Source of the DNA: Rattus norvegicus
Taxonomy: Eukaryota > Chordata > Mammalia > Rodentia > Muridae
Direction of reading: 5' to 3'
NCBI RefSeq assembly: GCF_036323735.1
Contig: NC_086026.1
Location: forward strand, 51,536,539-51,600,538
DNA: 64,000 bases
This document shows, piece after piece, positions 11,411-23,169 of this stretch (position 1 is the stretch's first letter; the number at the start of each line of letters is the position of its first letter). Position numbers and translations under genes: made by a program. The notes below the pieces were generated by a model, which did not search any database, was not told the origin of the DNA, and saw only the letters and a program-made list of their open reading frames with translations.

Positions 11411-11599
11411 TATTCATTCCAGATAGGGAATGGATGACAAACCAAAGTATGAACACCACCAAATCTGTCTTGATGAAGCACTGAGTTTTAATGGGGTTGA
11501 TAGCGGGTGAAGGGTTACTTCAGGAACAGAAATGACTCAAAGACAACTGTATTCACAAAAGCACAACCAAGCAGCCCGTCAGAGCTGGGAACCGGAGCA

Positions 11600-11770
11600 C
11601 ATTGCTCAGCCTGCAGGCAGCTCAACAGGTTGGAGAGTGTCTTTTCCAGATGCCTCATTTGGTTTGAGCCTCTTCCAGATAGCTCAACTGGCCCTTGTTT
11701 CCTCCAGGCAGTTTGGCTGGTCTCTTCTTCCAGGTGCTTTGGCTCGTTTGAGATTGACTCTCAGCAGTCT
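11600..11770 (+). repeat. Degenerate tandem repeat, about 30-bp unit
   Basis: The core (T)CTTCCAG followed by a GCTCA/TTTGG-like stretch recurs about five times (ttttccagatgcctcattt, cttccagatagctcaactgg, cctccaggcagtttggctgg, cttccaggtgctttggctcg). Spacing is about 27-36 bases. The array resembles internal repeats of some rodent LTRs, but the family is not identified. Confidence 0.55.
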
Positions 11771-13228
11771 GTTCCATTTACACTCTTTAGGATGCAGGGA
11801 CCTGAGTCAATCTGCTCAGTTTCAAGGGCTTCCTGAAGCTATTGTGGGTTGCTCCCTTCCTGTCTTAACAGAGCCTCCCTGCAAGATGAAATGCCACCCT
11901 CTGAACACCCAGTCGTTTCACCCCACTGTCAGCATCCTGTCCTATACAGTCTGTGTCCTAAGAAAATTTCCTCCAAGGTAGAGGGCTTTATCCTTGGAGA
12001 AAACTGCTACTCAACACTCACATCATAACTAATCGTCAAGTTCTCAGCACTGAGGAGATGTATTTGCCCCTGGGGGACAAAGAGCAAGAAGAGGAGGCAA
12101 GGACAGGAGATAGAAACAAGGAAGAAGAGGGGAAGGGCTATTTGGGGGGAGTGGGAAGGAGGAGGAGGAAGGACTGCTTCTGGATAGCAAGGACACAGAT
12201 GGGGCCCATGAGCCAATGGCGGTTTATAAAGGTAAAGGGGAGAACCCGTGTTAGGATGAGGTATTTAATTTCAATTGGGCAGGTTAGTTAGGTGATCTGA
12301 AGGGAAATTTTGACTGCTGGACTTTAGTACTTTGATATCTGGACCTTGGTCATTAGCCTCAGGAAGAGGAAGTGGCCAAATAAGGGAACAGACCTTGGTG
12401 GCTATCTCTAGGGATGTTATCTAATGGTTTCTTATAGCAAGGCAGAGGGGATGGGAGAGAAAGGCAAGGCCTGCCAGAGCCTGTTTGTCATGCGTTCTCA
12501 CCTCTTTGTTTTATTATCGGTTGACAGAGTGTTGGGAGTTGTTCTCTCTGAGCCCTCCCCGATGATATTAGAGCAGTGTTATTTGGGGGCCCAAGGAAGT
12601 TGGGTTGGGAAGAACAAGCTGCTTCTGTTGCTACTCAGGAAGAGAGAGAGCTGGGTTCACTCTGGGGAAGCAGTGAGGGTTGAAAGCATCAGAACTTTGT
12701 TAAGCTGATTAAGTGTAACGTTATTTGCACTAAATGTTTTTTGTTTTGTTTTGTTTGCTTTTTTTGTTTTGTTTTGTTTTTGCCAAATAAGATTAAATAT
12801 ACTGAATATCTAACAGGAAGTGTCCCGTTCAGTTCTCAGGAAGAGACTGATCCTTTCGGGGTCCCTGTCTGAAAGGGGAGGAGGAGGACTCTGCAACCCC
12901 AGGAGAATGTGCAAATTCTGAATGTAAACCCAAACAGGGTGTAAAGGCTTATTGTTCAAGCAGAGATTGCCTTTTTTATGGCACTAGTTTGTGTGAGATG
13001 CTGTGTTTTTAAAGTCCTCTTGTGTTTCTTCTGGTTATTTTCCCCCATTAAAAAACCAGTAGATTGTTATAAGTTAAAAAAAAAAAAGATTCAGGACTGA
13101 AAAGTGGCTGGTGGTGTCCAAGGTAATGGGGAGGGAGGTTATCAAGGGTTAGAGACTTAAGGGTGTAGAGAGACAAGAACAACATTGAAGAAGGGAAGGT
13201 CCTGAACTGGGTGGGAGATCCCAAGAGA
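11771..13228. other. Unassigned, partly purine-rich
   Basis: There is a purine-rich block at about 12075-12180 and T-rich TTTTG repeats at 12735-12782. No SINE or exon signature is seen. It could be decayed internal sequence of an LTR element, but no gag, pol or env motif is visible. Confidence 0.35.
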
Positions 13229-13229
13229 G

Positions 13230-13275
13230 TTCCTTCCTTCCTTCCTTCCTTCCTTCCTTCCTTCCTTCCTTCCTT
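13230..13275 (+). repeat. (TTCC)n microsatellite
   Basis: This is a perfect tetranucleotide run, next to the poly-A side of an old L1 3' UTR. Confidence 0.97.
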
Positions 13276-13560
13276 AAATATTGTTCATCATTTTTTTATA
13301 ATCCAGTCTTTATCCCCCTTCTGGTCCATCCTCCCATGGTTCCTCATCCCATCCCTCCCCTACACCCCATCTCTAAGAGGATGTCCCTACCCCACCAGGC
13401 CTCCCCACTCCCTGGGGGCTCAACTCTCTTGAGGATTAGGTGCTTCTTCTCTCACTGAGGCCAGAGCAGGCTGTCCTCTGCTGTATATGTGTTAGGACAT
13501 AAGTGGGCCTCCCTGTAGGAGGTTAAGTTTAGCCTTTATGTCTGACTAGGACTGGGCAAA
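13276..13560 (-). mobile_element. Old L1 (Lx-type) 3' UTR fragment
   Basis: Antisense Lx-like blocks: tcctcccatggttcctcatcc, atctctaagaggatgtccc, accaggcctccccactccctggg, gaggattaggtgcttcttctc, and ctgctgtatatgtgttagg. Confidence 0.7.
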
Positions 13561-14574
13561 AAAGTAGGTCCTAAGGAGTTGTTGGCCATCTAAGGTCTTA
13601 GGGCCAGTGCAAGGGATTTTCAGGCTTGTCTTGAAGTACCTTATGAAAATGTATTGGTTTAAGGGCTGCTCCCCTCAGGGCAGAAAGGAGACATGTAATA
13701 AAACAGTTAGCCTAGCAGACCGCAGTGCAGTTGTAATCCCAGTGAGGACCTGTGTCAGGGACTGCCGGGACCCCTGCAGGATAGTTTCTGTCCCTTTGGC
13801 GCATTTGGTCTGCATGGTCACATGTCTGCATTCTCCTAGACAGGTCTGTGTTCCTCAGGTGGAAGATTATTAAAGGATCTTATAAAGGTCATGGAAGGTA
13901 AGTCACAGGTCTGGGCTAGTTAGATATTGGAATTGATTGATGAAGGTGTGAGGTCTGAGGTAAAAGAACCTCAACATTCTTTTCAATCTGGCCGTGTTCA
14001 CCAAGAGAGGAAGGGACATAACCTTGGATAGGACCTTCCATAGCTGCTACTTCTCTGAGGAGTAAGACCAGGGCAGGGGCTAAGAGCCTTGTGAGAATGG
14101 GAAACAGGAGGGGGACTTATTGGAGTTTCTGTTTCAGGAGTGGAAGAGGTGGGGATGATGAGCTGAGGACTAAAGAGAAAGTGGGATGTGGGCTGGAGAG
14201 CAGGAGGCGGGCAGGGTGAGGGGAAAGGGAAAAGCAGAGGTGTAAAGGGTCTCTTTCCAAACTTGTAAAAGTCCTAGATAATATGAGGAGACAGAAAGCT
14301 GTCAGGCAGCTATTTAGACTGATTACCAAGTGGATAGAGAGGCCAAGTGTGGGTACCAGTGGGAAACTTTCAGAGAGCTCATGTTTGAGAGTTATAGCCC
14401 GCTGAGGCTCGGAAAGAGACGTGCCAGAGGCAAGTGAGTCTGAAAGGAGAGAGCAGAACCCACCAGGCTTGCTGGTCAGTGGGTTAAGGTCAAAAGGCCA
14501 GGCATCCCCATGTATCTCAAGAGATCAAAAGATGAGATCTCTGAAGCAGAGGAGTTGTTACCCAGTCTCTGTCA

Positions 14575-14577
<3 letters not shown>
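13561..14577. other. Unassigned, G-rich
   Basis: No coding or SINE signature is seen. The stretch is purine-biased on the plus strand (14100-14230) and may be decayed retroelement sequence. Confidence 0.35.
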
Positions 14578-14578
<1 letters not shown>

Positions 14579-14619
<41 letters not shown>

Positions 14620-14632
14620 AGAGAGAGACCCG
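14579..14632 (+). repeat. (GA)n microsatellite
   Basis: This is a GA run with GGGA interruptions. Confidence 0.97.
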
Positions 14633-14709
14633 AGTGGGTCCCATGTGAGAAAAAAACATGTCAGAGAACAATACCTAGGGCTTGATTTTAATATGCTTTG
14701 CAAAACTTA

Positions 14710-14716
<7 letters not shown>

Positions 14717-14796
<80 letters not shown>

Positions 14797-14883
14797 GAGA
14801 CACACAGACAAAGACACACAGACGCACACACACCCATACACAGACCCACACACACACACACACACAGACACACAGACACACAG
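14717..14883 (+). repeat. Compound (CT)n(CA)n microsatellite
   Basis: A CT run joins directly to a CA run at about 14762, followed by a degenerate CACAGA/CACACC tract. Confidence 0.97.
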
Positions 14884-15056
14884 AGTCACGTATCATACAC
14901 GGTAAGTGAATTTTCAGAATAGCTGTTAATTTATAATTCATCATGGCTGTTGATCCATGGGCAAAGGAGTATCAGATGAGAGGGTGTTACTCTGGCTTCA
15001 AGGATTTATTTGGTTATATTCTGTTCCTTAAGCTTGGAGATACAGAGATTTTCACC

Positions 15057-15160
15057 TAGGCAGGTAGTTCAGTAGTAGAACATTTACCAGGCATTCGAGA
15101 AGCCTGGACTTTGACCCCCAAACCAATAAAAAAAAAAAAAAGACGAACAAACACAAAACA
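15057..15160 (+). mobile_element. ID-like SINE
   Basis: The ID order is visible: gcaggtagttcagtagtagaac (box A), catttaccaggcattcgagaag, and ggactttgaccccc (box B). An A-rich tail follows from 15126. Confidence 0.7.
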
Positions 15161-15189
15161 ACCCAAACCACACCAAAATCGCCTTGCCT

Positions 15190-15400
15190 CAGAGATGGGG
15201 CTGTAGCTTGGTTGTAGAATGCTTGCCGAGCATAAACAAACCTCTGGATTTGATCTCCAGCACAAAGTAAACAGGGCTTGCTGGCTTAGCAGAGGCAGTA
15301 AGATCAAAAGTTCAAGGTCATCCTTGACTACATGAGTTTGAGGTCATCCCAGGATGTATAAAACCCCAATCTAAAAAAGAAATAACCCCAAATAAACAAG
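15190..15400 (+). mobile_element. B4 SINE (ID part joined to B1-like part)
   Basis: An ID-like 5' part (gatggggctgtagcttggttg to gatttgatctccagcac) is followed by a B1-like part (ggcttagcagaggcag, aaggtcatccttgactac, gtttgaggtcatcccagg) and an A-rich tail. This joined structure is the B4 definition. Confidence 0.75.
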
Positions 15401-16205
15401 AAGCCAAGCACCTCACCCATGCAGGCATTTGTTTTCATGGGCACTGTTTCAATACATCGGTACCTTTTACTCATCATTGTATATCAGTGACATTTTGATT
15501 ATTTCAGAAATTCAAGGTTAAATATTATTTAAAAAATAAGTAGTCTAAATCTCAGACAGAAAGACTTCGTTATGAAACTGGTGCTTTTTTTCTCGGAAAA
15601 CGACATATCAAATGGGTCCATCTGGTGGTGACTCAGAGAATCTCCGGTGTGCCTGGCTGTAAGGCTTCTCCGAAGATTCCATACAGAAGCAGCAGTAACA
15701 ATCCTCCCCTCCCGGCATCAAGTGAATAATGGTTTTTCAGAAGCATGGTAAAACTCTTCACTTCATCCGCAACCTGTTGAAACACTGAAAAATCAACTCC
15801 CTGAAACTCCAAGAGCCTGGAAAGCCTTTGATTTCCTCTATCCTCCCTTTTCCCAGAAGGGTTTTCCTCACCCTTTAGGTGCCGCAGCGCTTGCCTCCGG
15901 TATCCCGTCTTCCGGGTAGAGGGATGGATAGCTCCTACCTACACATTCCTTCTTCCGGACTTGGATGCTGTTGCCACCTCCACGGCCAATCCTGGGGTGT
16001 GCCCACGAGGTTACCCGAGGGTCAGGTCACTCTGTGTGCGCACCTTATTGAAATAAACAAAGGAGGTGCAGTGTTCCCACGCGGGCACAGTAGATCCCAA
16101 CTTTCCATCGTTTCTTTGATGAATTCTTTACAGAATGAAGGCTCCTGCACCTTAATAATTAGGAACACAGGCCGGCCATAGAGTACGGCAGTCCACAGCT
16201 GTCAT
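15401..16205. other. Unassigned unique stretch
   Basis: Non-repetitive by eye and somewhat richer in CpG at 15870-16090. Open frames are short. No gene is recognised. Confidence 0.4.
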
Positions 16206-16214
16206 CTTTAGCCT

Positions 16215-16315
16215 GTGGGAATAACCGCAGTTCAAGGTCATCCTTGGCTATATTAGAGGGTTTGAGCACAGCTACATCTGACCAAGTTTCAGAAAAGAAT
16301 CAAACCACCAAGAAC
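16215..16315 (+). mobile_element. B4/B1-like 3' fragment
   Basis: The blocks agttcaaggtcatccttggctatat and gtttgagcacagctacat match the B1-like half of B4 and related SINEs, with an A-rich end. Confidence 0.5.
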
Positions 16316-16319
16316 AAAT

Positions 16320-16566
16320 GGGTTAGGCTTTGGTACCAACCCCTGAGCTCAAGCCCCACCTCCACATTTATTAACATTGTAACCTTGTGTCAGTCAGCCT
16401 CACTCTCTAGTCTCCAGCTTCCCCACTTGTAAAATAAGGGTTGTAATTTATTAATCTCATATGGTTATTATGAAGATGGAGTGACTGTTAGATATCACGT
16501 AATTAGAAGAAAAAAAAAAGCCAAGGATATAACAGGCATGCAATAAAGGTTAGCTATTACTGTTCT
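16320..16566 (+). mobile_element. MIR SINE
   Basis: The blocks gtgtcagtcagcctcactctc, cccacttgtaaaataaggg, taatctcatatggttattatg and gcaataaaggttagctattac are the order of a mammalian MIR. An A-rich run at 16509-16519 is a later interruption. It is ancient and older than rodents. Confidence 0.8.
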
Positions 16567-17118
16567 GTTTGCAAATTTTGAAAACATTAAAAGTTTTATA
16601 TGGTGTTAGTTTGGGGGGGATGGCAACCCAGGTCTTTTCTGTGTTAAGAAGTTTAAAAAAAAAATCAACTTCCTGCAATTCTGTGAGCCTGGAAAGGCTT
16701 TGATTCCCACTATTCCCACCTCTCTTGGAAATACAGGTGTGCACCATCCCACTGGACACTTTTTGCTTAATGGTGGGAGAAGTGCAGGGGTAGGTGCTAA
16801 CTTTACCGTCTTGTTAGTTCACCCGACCTTCTATAATGTGATTGTCATATGTCGGCTTGCATTTCTGATGTTTGTGTAAGTTATCTGGTCCTACCATGTA
16901 ACTGAATACGCAAGCCCCCAACCCCGCAATTCATCCTACCCCACGGAGCTTAGCCCGTCCTAAGAGTGCTTCCCAGCATCTGGTTTTTACTTCTATCCCA
17001 CCTAACTCTTGAGTCCCTATTTTCCTGCGACTTTGGGATCACACTTTAAATGCACTAATTCTTCAACTTCAACTAGGAAACAGAGAATGAGGACAAACTG
17101 GGAAATGTGCCTCGGCAT

Positions 17119-17122
<4 letters not shown>
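16567..17122. other. Unassigned stretch
   Basis: Nothing recognised, apart from a region at 16660-16750 that loosely resembles an old SINE in antisense. Confidence 0.35.

Positions 17123-17123
<1 letters not shown>

Positions 17124-17167
<44 letters not shown>
17124..17167 (+). repeat. (GT)n microsatellite
   Basis: This is a pure GT run. Confidence 0.97.
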
Positions 17168-17168
<1 letters not shown>

Positions 17169-18935
17169 AAATCATACCTGTAATTTTAAAACTTATTTCT
17201 TGCCAATAACCGGTGTTTCCAAATTTGAATAGACCACCTCCATGTCCCACTTCTGAGTTTTCTAGAAGCCTGGCTGAGCTGAGCCTTCCTGGTTTTAGCC
17301 TTGTCCTCTCCTACAGGTCTTGACCTGCACAAAAAATCTACAGTTGCTTTGCAATTTAGCACCCCAAGTGATTCACACCCCTCTTCCCAAGAAAGAGACT
17401 TCTGTCCAAGGTGAGAATCCTGTTTGGTTAGTTTGAAATCTCAGGCCACCTTGGCTGACATCAAAAGGAAACTGGTGTTCTTGACAGCGCAGTGCCATTT
17501 GGGCTCAAGCCAGTACGGTGGATTTCAGCTCCCCCTGAATTTCAGATCGGCTGCTGCTGCCTGTGAGGTGTGAGGTCTCCGCCTCCATATCCGACCAGGC
17601 TGCTCCACGAAGTTTGCAGGTTGTGTACCGAACAGCCTTAGTACCTTTCATATCACATTCAGCACAGATTTGTACTTATTGAGACAAAACACAGAGGCAG
17701 AAGTCATCCAAACCGTAGGATTTCACAGCTCCTACAAGGAGCAGAGTGTCAATGAGTGAGGCCTTTGTGGGATAGGGACTGGGGGTAAGGAACCTCCTTT
17801 TAAAAAGTGTTAGACGGGCTGGTGGTACAAATACGATAGAGAGCTGTGCTGAAGAATTTAGCCTAACCGAGAGGTCTACTCTACTGTCTGCTCATCCAGG
17901 AGCAGGGGAGAAACTGGTCAGGGAACTCCTGAGAGAAGAGTCCTCTCTCCCATGCTCCAGCCAATCTACCAAGGGCACAGCCAAGAGATTAAACACAGAT
18001 TTTTAGATCCAGGATGGTAGGTGATATAGGACTGTATCTCTCTTGCCCATAAAGCAGAGTGGAAATGTGTGTGTGTGTGTGGGGGGTACACTCCATTCTC
18101 TCCTTCTATCTTCTTGATGATATTATATTACTTTGAAAATTACAATGAGATAAAGAAGCAAATTTTTGTACCATCATTTGATAGAGTAGAAATATTATTT
18201 ACACACGAGAATAGCAAAACGTTCTAGAACAGAATTGTGATTCATCATCTTTGCGGTCAGCCTGACTGGAACTATCACCACTCACGGGTGTTTCTGGAGA
18301 GGATTAAGGAGGTGTGGAAATCCACCATTGGTGTGAATGCTATCGTCATGGGACTACTCATGAAATAAAACGGGTAAAGGGGGAAGCCAGACAGAGCACC
18401 ACAATCCTTTCTCTGCTTCCCAATACCCAGCAACAGGCCGCTCTGCTGTGCCTTGCCACCCTGGCCGTGATGAACAGACACTTCTGAGACAGCCTAAATG
18501 ATGTCCTCCTCTCACGTCATTCTAGCCATGGTGACAAGGAAGGCAACGCAGAGATACACACAAGATGTTTAAAGAAAAATATAAGTAGCCGTAAATATGT
18601 CATAGCACCTAAAATATGCCGTTAGTTGGGACTTTAAAGTCACTTGAAAATATTCTTTTTCCCCTCTCTTTTTAAAAGTCATGATATGAAAAGTCAATGT
18701 GGCAGGAATCTTATAAAAACAAGGTGTTATTTTTAGTTAACTGAAACCATGAAAGTTCCTTAAAACTCTCAAAGCCAGCGAAGATTCCATTTGATAACTT
18801 AGTTGGCATGTGCATGGCTACTGAAGGTTAATGATGAGATAGCTAAAAACAGAAAGGAATATTTCCTGAATAAAAAAAAATGAAAAAAGGAACAAACTTA
18901 AAATATTCCACAGTGAAGGCTCTGATTAGAGGAAG
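17168..18935. other. Unassigned unique stretch
   Basis: About 1.8 kb with no recognised repeat apart from a short GT/G run near 18068-18087. Open frames are short on all strands. Confidence 0.45.
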
Positions 18936-18939
18936 GCTC

Positions 18940-19145
18940 CTATTCTTTATTATTTTTATATTTATTTATTTTATGCTTATGAGTGTTTGCCTGCATGAAT
19001 GTGGGCCAGGAGAAGAGGTCAGCCAATTCCCTGGAACCGAGTTACAGGCCCCTGTGAACCATCTCGTGGGTGCTGGAAAGTGAATCCAGGACCTCTGTAA
19101 GAGCAGCAGGTGCTCTTAACTGCTGACCCATCTCCCCAACCCTGA
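18940..19145 (-). mobile_element. B3/B2-type SINE, minus strand
   Basis: A T-rich poly-A side (tatttatttattttatg) is followed by gcatgaatgtgggccaggag, gtgggtgctggaaagtgaatc, aggacctctgtaagagcagc and gctcttaactgctgacccatc, the antisense of a B2-superfamily 5' end. Confidence 0.8.
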
Positions 19146-19196
19146 TGTTGAGTTTGAGGTGTGTGTCACCATTTATTGAGCTCTTCCCATGAAGCC

Positions 19197-19197
<1 letters not shown>

Positions 19198-19283
<86 letters not shown>
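19198..19283 (+). repeat. Compound (CT)n(CA)n microsatellite
   Basis: A long CT run passes directly into a CA run at about 19252. Confidence 0.97.
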
Positions 19284-19284
<1 letters not shown>

Positions 19285-20294
19285 TTTCAGACTCTCACAA
19301 ATCACTCTATAAGGTAAGAATTTCCTGTTCCCGATGTCCAGATGTGAGGTCCATGAAATGGCGTTGCCCACACCGGCAACACAGAGTGTAAGAGATGAAG
19401 CTGCCCATGTGACCTAGGTCACCCACAGCTTATCAAAGGGAATGGATGTTGCTCAGTTCTTGGCAAAGTGACACTCTTTGGCAGGTCCACTGGGACCTAT
19501 GATTTTGTAATCTTCAATCAAACTGACCTTCCTCATCACACAGCCTGACTCTAGCTCAGGAGTAGCCAATCCAACCTCAGGCTCATGACTCGTGTGATGG
19601 GCCGACTTGCAAAACTTAGCAAGAGAAGGGTGACAGCAACAGCCCACACTGTCTCTTTCTCATGGAATTTTTGAAATAGCCAGTCAGGAAGTCGGTGGGA
19701 CCAAAGCTCATGAGACAAGAATTGAAGGTATATTAAATAAAGAATTAGAAGAAGCCACTGACTGGAACTGATTTTCTTCACAGAGACCCTGCAGACCAGG
19801 CTAAAAACCATAGTGGACTCATTCACACAGGAGTTCCATCTTCTGGGAAATTGGGAGAAAGAAATAGAATCCTTAAACTAAGTCAGTGTGGAGTACCTTG
19901 GTGAGCCTGCCTCTGCCTTAATAATTACCAGAAAAGTACTTCAAGTCAACCAGCTAATTGTTTTTCAAGTGCTCTCCCCCTGTGTGGCCTGTCTTGAAGG
20001 AAAATAATTGAAACAATCAACTCCTTCTGTGTTCTTTGGTTTATGTTTTGTTTGGACAGTGTTGGGAGTTGAACCTCACACACAATAGACATGTATTCCC
20101 TAGCCCTGTGTTTCCTATTCCTAATCTCCTCAACTTCCTCTGTCTATAAAACCAGTCTTGTCTTGCTCAGCTCACTGAAACAAGTTATTCTGTTTCATGA
20201 AATTGAATGTTGCAGTTTTCTAGAACCAGAAACCAATCCAACCAAGAGCACTACAACTGAATCTGTAATTTTTTTCTTTTGACAGAGTAGTCAT
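19284..20294. other. Unassigned stretch
   Basis: A small ID-like antisense patch (tgttgggagttgaacctcac) at about 20060-20105 is the only repeat-like segment. Confidence 0.4.
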
Positions 20295-20295
20295 G

Positions 20296-20655
20296 ATTCA
20301 AAGATGTCCCCATAGTTTATGTGTTAGAAATTTAACCTTCTATCCAGTACTGTTATGAAATGAGACTTTTAGAAGTGACCAGGTCTTGAGGACTCTGCTC
20401 TTACAAATGGATTGATGTCGTTGCAGAAATAGCTTTTTGCTAGTGCTATGAGTCCACATTTTGTTATAAAAAGTAACCATAGCCCTGTCTTGCTCTTACA
20501 CCTTCATCCATGGGATAGACAATAAAAAGTCCTTGTTTGTATCCCTGGATTTTGAACTTGCTGGCCCTAGATTGCATGAAATTTATCTTCAATAGAAATC
20601 ACCAAGTGTATGGAGGTGTTATAGCAAGAAGAAAAGGGAACAGACTGGGGGCAAT
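20296..20655 (+). mobile_element. MLT/MST-like ancient MaLR LTR
   Basis: The order matches old MaLR LTRs: atgtccccatagtttatgtg, tgagacttttagaagtgacc, aggtcttgaggactctgctc, aatggattgatgtcgttgc, and the 3' stretch ggaggtgttatagcaagaag. Ends are eroded and no duplication is visible. Confidence 0.6.
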
Positions 20656-22020
20656 TAACCTTGCTCTCAAGAACAGCTGCTAACTAGCTGAAATAGGTCT
20701 AGATTGTTGCATAACCATTTGCAGAAAGACCGATGAAGAAAAGGAACAGGTAGAATTGATCAGGAAAAAATAAAAGTAAAGAGTTTTGTTTTTTGTTTGC
20801 TGACAATACCAAATTCTACAAACAGTGCCTAACCTATAAAATCAAACTCATTATATGATGCAGTGTTTTCTCACTCTTACCACCTTTTGTGCAGCAGGAA
20901 GTTTTAAAAGGAGGTTCATGAAGACTCAGGAAGTAAACATACAAATTTCAGGAAGTCCCTGAAACTTATCAGGTGCACAGAGGTCCCATCTCCCCAAGAT
21001 TATATAAGAAGTAAGGACTGCTGAAAAGAGGAGAGTTTCCCATCTGTCCAGATGCCTCTAAGATGTTCAGAGACATCCAGAGTTCTAGTTTTATAAGTCA
21101 TCACCCCTGCTAGCATGAGCTTTTGTTGATGAGCTGGCTTTGTGTAACTTGTGGTTCTATAACTAACCCCTCACCCATACTCCTGTAAGTAGCCACAGTA
21201 AACTCATTGGTTTGTCAGGCTGGAGTTGAGTAGTATTGTTGCTTTGGTCAGATACCAATTCCATATCTGGAATGAGTAGATAGTTGTTCACATCTCTGAA
21301 GAAATAGTGTCACACAATATGACCTCCCTAGGGTTATCTCCTGTATGGCCCTGATCTCTAAATTTCACCTACCCAAACAGCTAACTGCCTGCAAGTACAT
21401 CATGTCTGCTGGTAACCAATTGCTCTCAGTTCCAGATTTACAATTTTTTCTTGAGTGTACCATACAAGTATACAATTGTTGGCCTAGCTCCTTCTGTTGT
21501 ATCCTATAAGATTTGGCCTAAGAGAAACTCCTCTAAGTTTTCCAGAACCTTCTCTTTCAGACTAAAGCTACCTGAGCAGAAGACCACTGTTCTTGGATCT
21601 TTCAATCTAGAAATTTATTATGAGATATATAAGTAATAAGTCTAAAGTAAATAAACGAAATGTTAGAGGGAGGTCAAGTATCAGTTGTAATAAGTACTAA
21701 ATTAGAAACCTTTAAAAAAAAATCAACCAAAGTAAATATATGGTAAGGCAGTATACCTTCTAGATTTGGAGATAGCACCTGGGCTATATATAGTCATCTA
21801 CACATCTTTGTTTTACTTTATTTTCCAAGTTAAAGCAAGCAAGTACATTCTAAAATATACATAATATGGACTTATATATGCACAGCTATACATAGTGTGT
21901 GTGTGTGTGTATTTATGTGTATATTATTGATTCTGAAGGAATAGACTGTTTTAATCCATCTGCAACTTATAACAAAACAGATCTGGTCCTAAGTTAATGA
22001 GAATACCCCCCTGGAATAGC
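20656..22020. other. Unassigned AT-rich stretch
   Basis: No recognised repeats except a short GT run at 21896-21911. Confidence 0.4.
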
Positions 22021-22357
22021 CCATGTGTTCTTGAGGCAATCCATCTGCACTACAACCAATATTGCCCCTAAAACTATAAGGCAGTCCTCTGAGTCCTGCA
22101 GAGAAATGATGCAAATGCATCTGGCTCTCTGCCTTGGCTTTATCCATTTGGATCACCAGTTTGTGAGCAAATTTATGTATGAAATTTCCAAAGCTGGCAC
22201 AGGACCCAAGAGGAAAGACAGGAAAGTGGCGGCAGTTTGTACTCACAGAAGAAGAATAAGTATGGCAGATCATCATATCATTTCAAAATGTAATTTCTCT
22301 GGTTCCTACTATAATACCAAAAAGCCAGGGAGGAAGAACACACATTTAAAAGAATGA
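21989..22357. other. Stretch open on both strands, identity unknown
   Basis: A 110-codon frame on plus (22025-22357) and a 95-codon frame on minus (21989-22276) overlap. Neither shows a domain that I recognise. The minus frame begins MMICHTYSSS and lacks Kozak support. The sequence is not visibly repetitive. It may be a decayed processed gene copy or chance. Confidence 0.25.
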
Positions 22358-23163
22358 TTCAGTAAGGACTCTTCCCAGCCATCTTCAATGGCTCGCACTG
22401 GATGTACAGGTTGAATATTCCCAGGGAATGGTTCTTTCAATCTAGAAACTTGGCTTTTCTCCAACTGACTGCCCGCTGCCCATCAATTCATCTACAATGT
22501 ATAAAGGTTCCCAAACGAAGAACTTGAAACTAGAAACAAAATTGCAAGACACAAACTTTGCAACCTAAGACACTTAATAACGGCTTCTTTATACCTCTTC
22601 TACAAATTAGACACTTATTTACTGTTACGATTTCAAAATGTTTCACTGAAGGCCATGCAGGCTAATTGTTTAAATATTAATTGTGAGACCATTAAAGGTG
22701 TAAGGAATGCCTGTTTGTTCTCAACACTCAGGAAGAGCTGCCGTCATCCACTTGGTATGTTTTATCTCAGTCTTTTAAAAGTGCTCATGTTAATATATAA
22801 AGCTTGTGTGGTTTAGACAAATCTGAAGTTTCAAATGACACATTGCCTTTTCTGCAGTGGGTGAATACCCCTCACCGACCCTGTTTTAATGCCTGCAACT
22901 ATTACATGTTGTTTTCCACCCATGTCAGATCATGCTTCTTCCACCGCCATCAAAAAAGGAAGCTGACCGACCAGACAGTCTTTAAATGTTCTCCTATCTC
23001 ACCTCTTCCCTTTTTCCTTCCTCACATTCCAGACTTCAGTGGGATCCTGTGGGTTGCTGTGTATCATGCTGTCTCTGACATCCTATATTTTATGTTCTAC
23101 ATGTTGGTCCTTCTAAGGCATCTTACTGTCGTCCCTTCTCTACTTCTCCCGTCTCCCTATGTC
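22358..23163. other. Unassigned stretch
   Basis: A 175-codon plus frame (22804-23331) crosses into the LTR at 23170. Its last third is therefore LTR sequence, so it is not a real gene. Confidence 0.4.
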
Positions 23164-23169
23164 TGTTCC

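Noticed and set aside
15600..15625. CTCF-like motif (CCATCTGGTGGTG)
   Set aside because: Two core positions differ from the consensus, so the match is too weak to list as a site.
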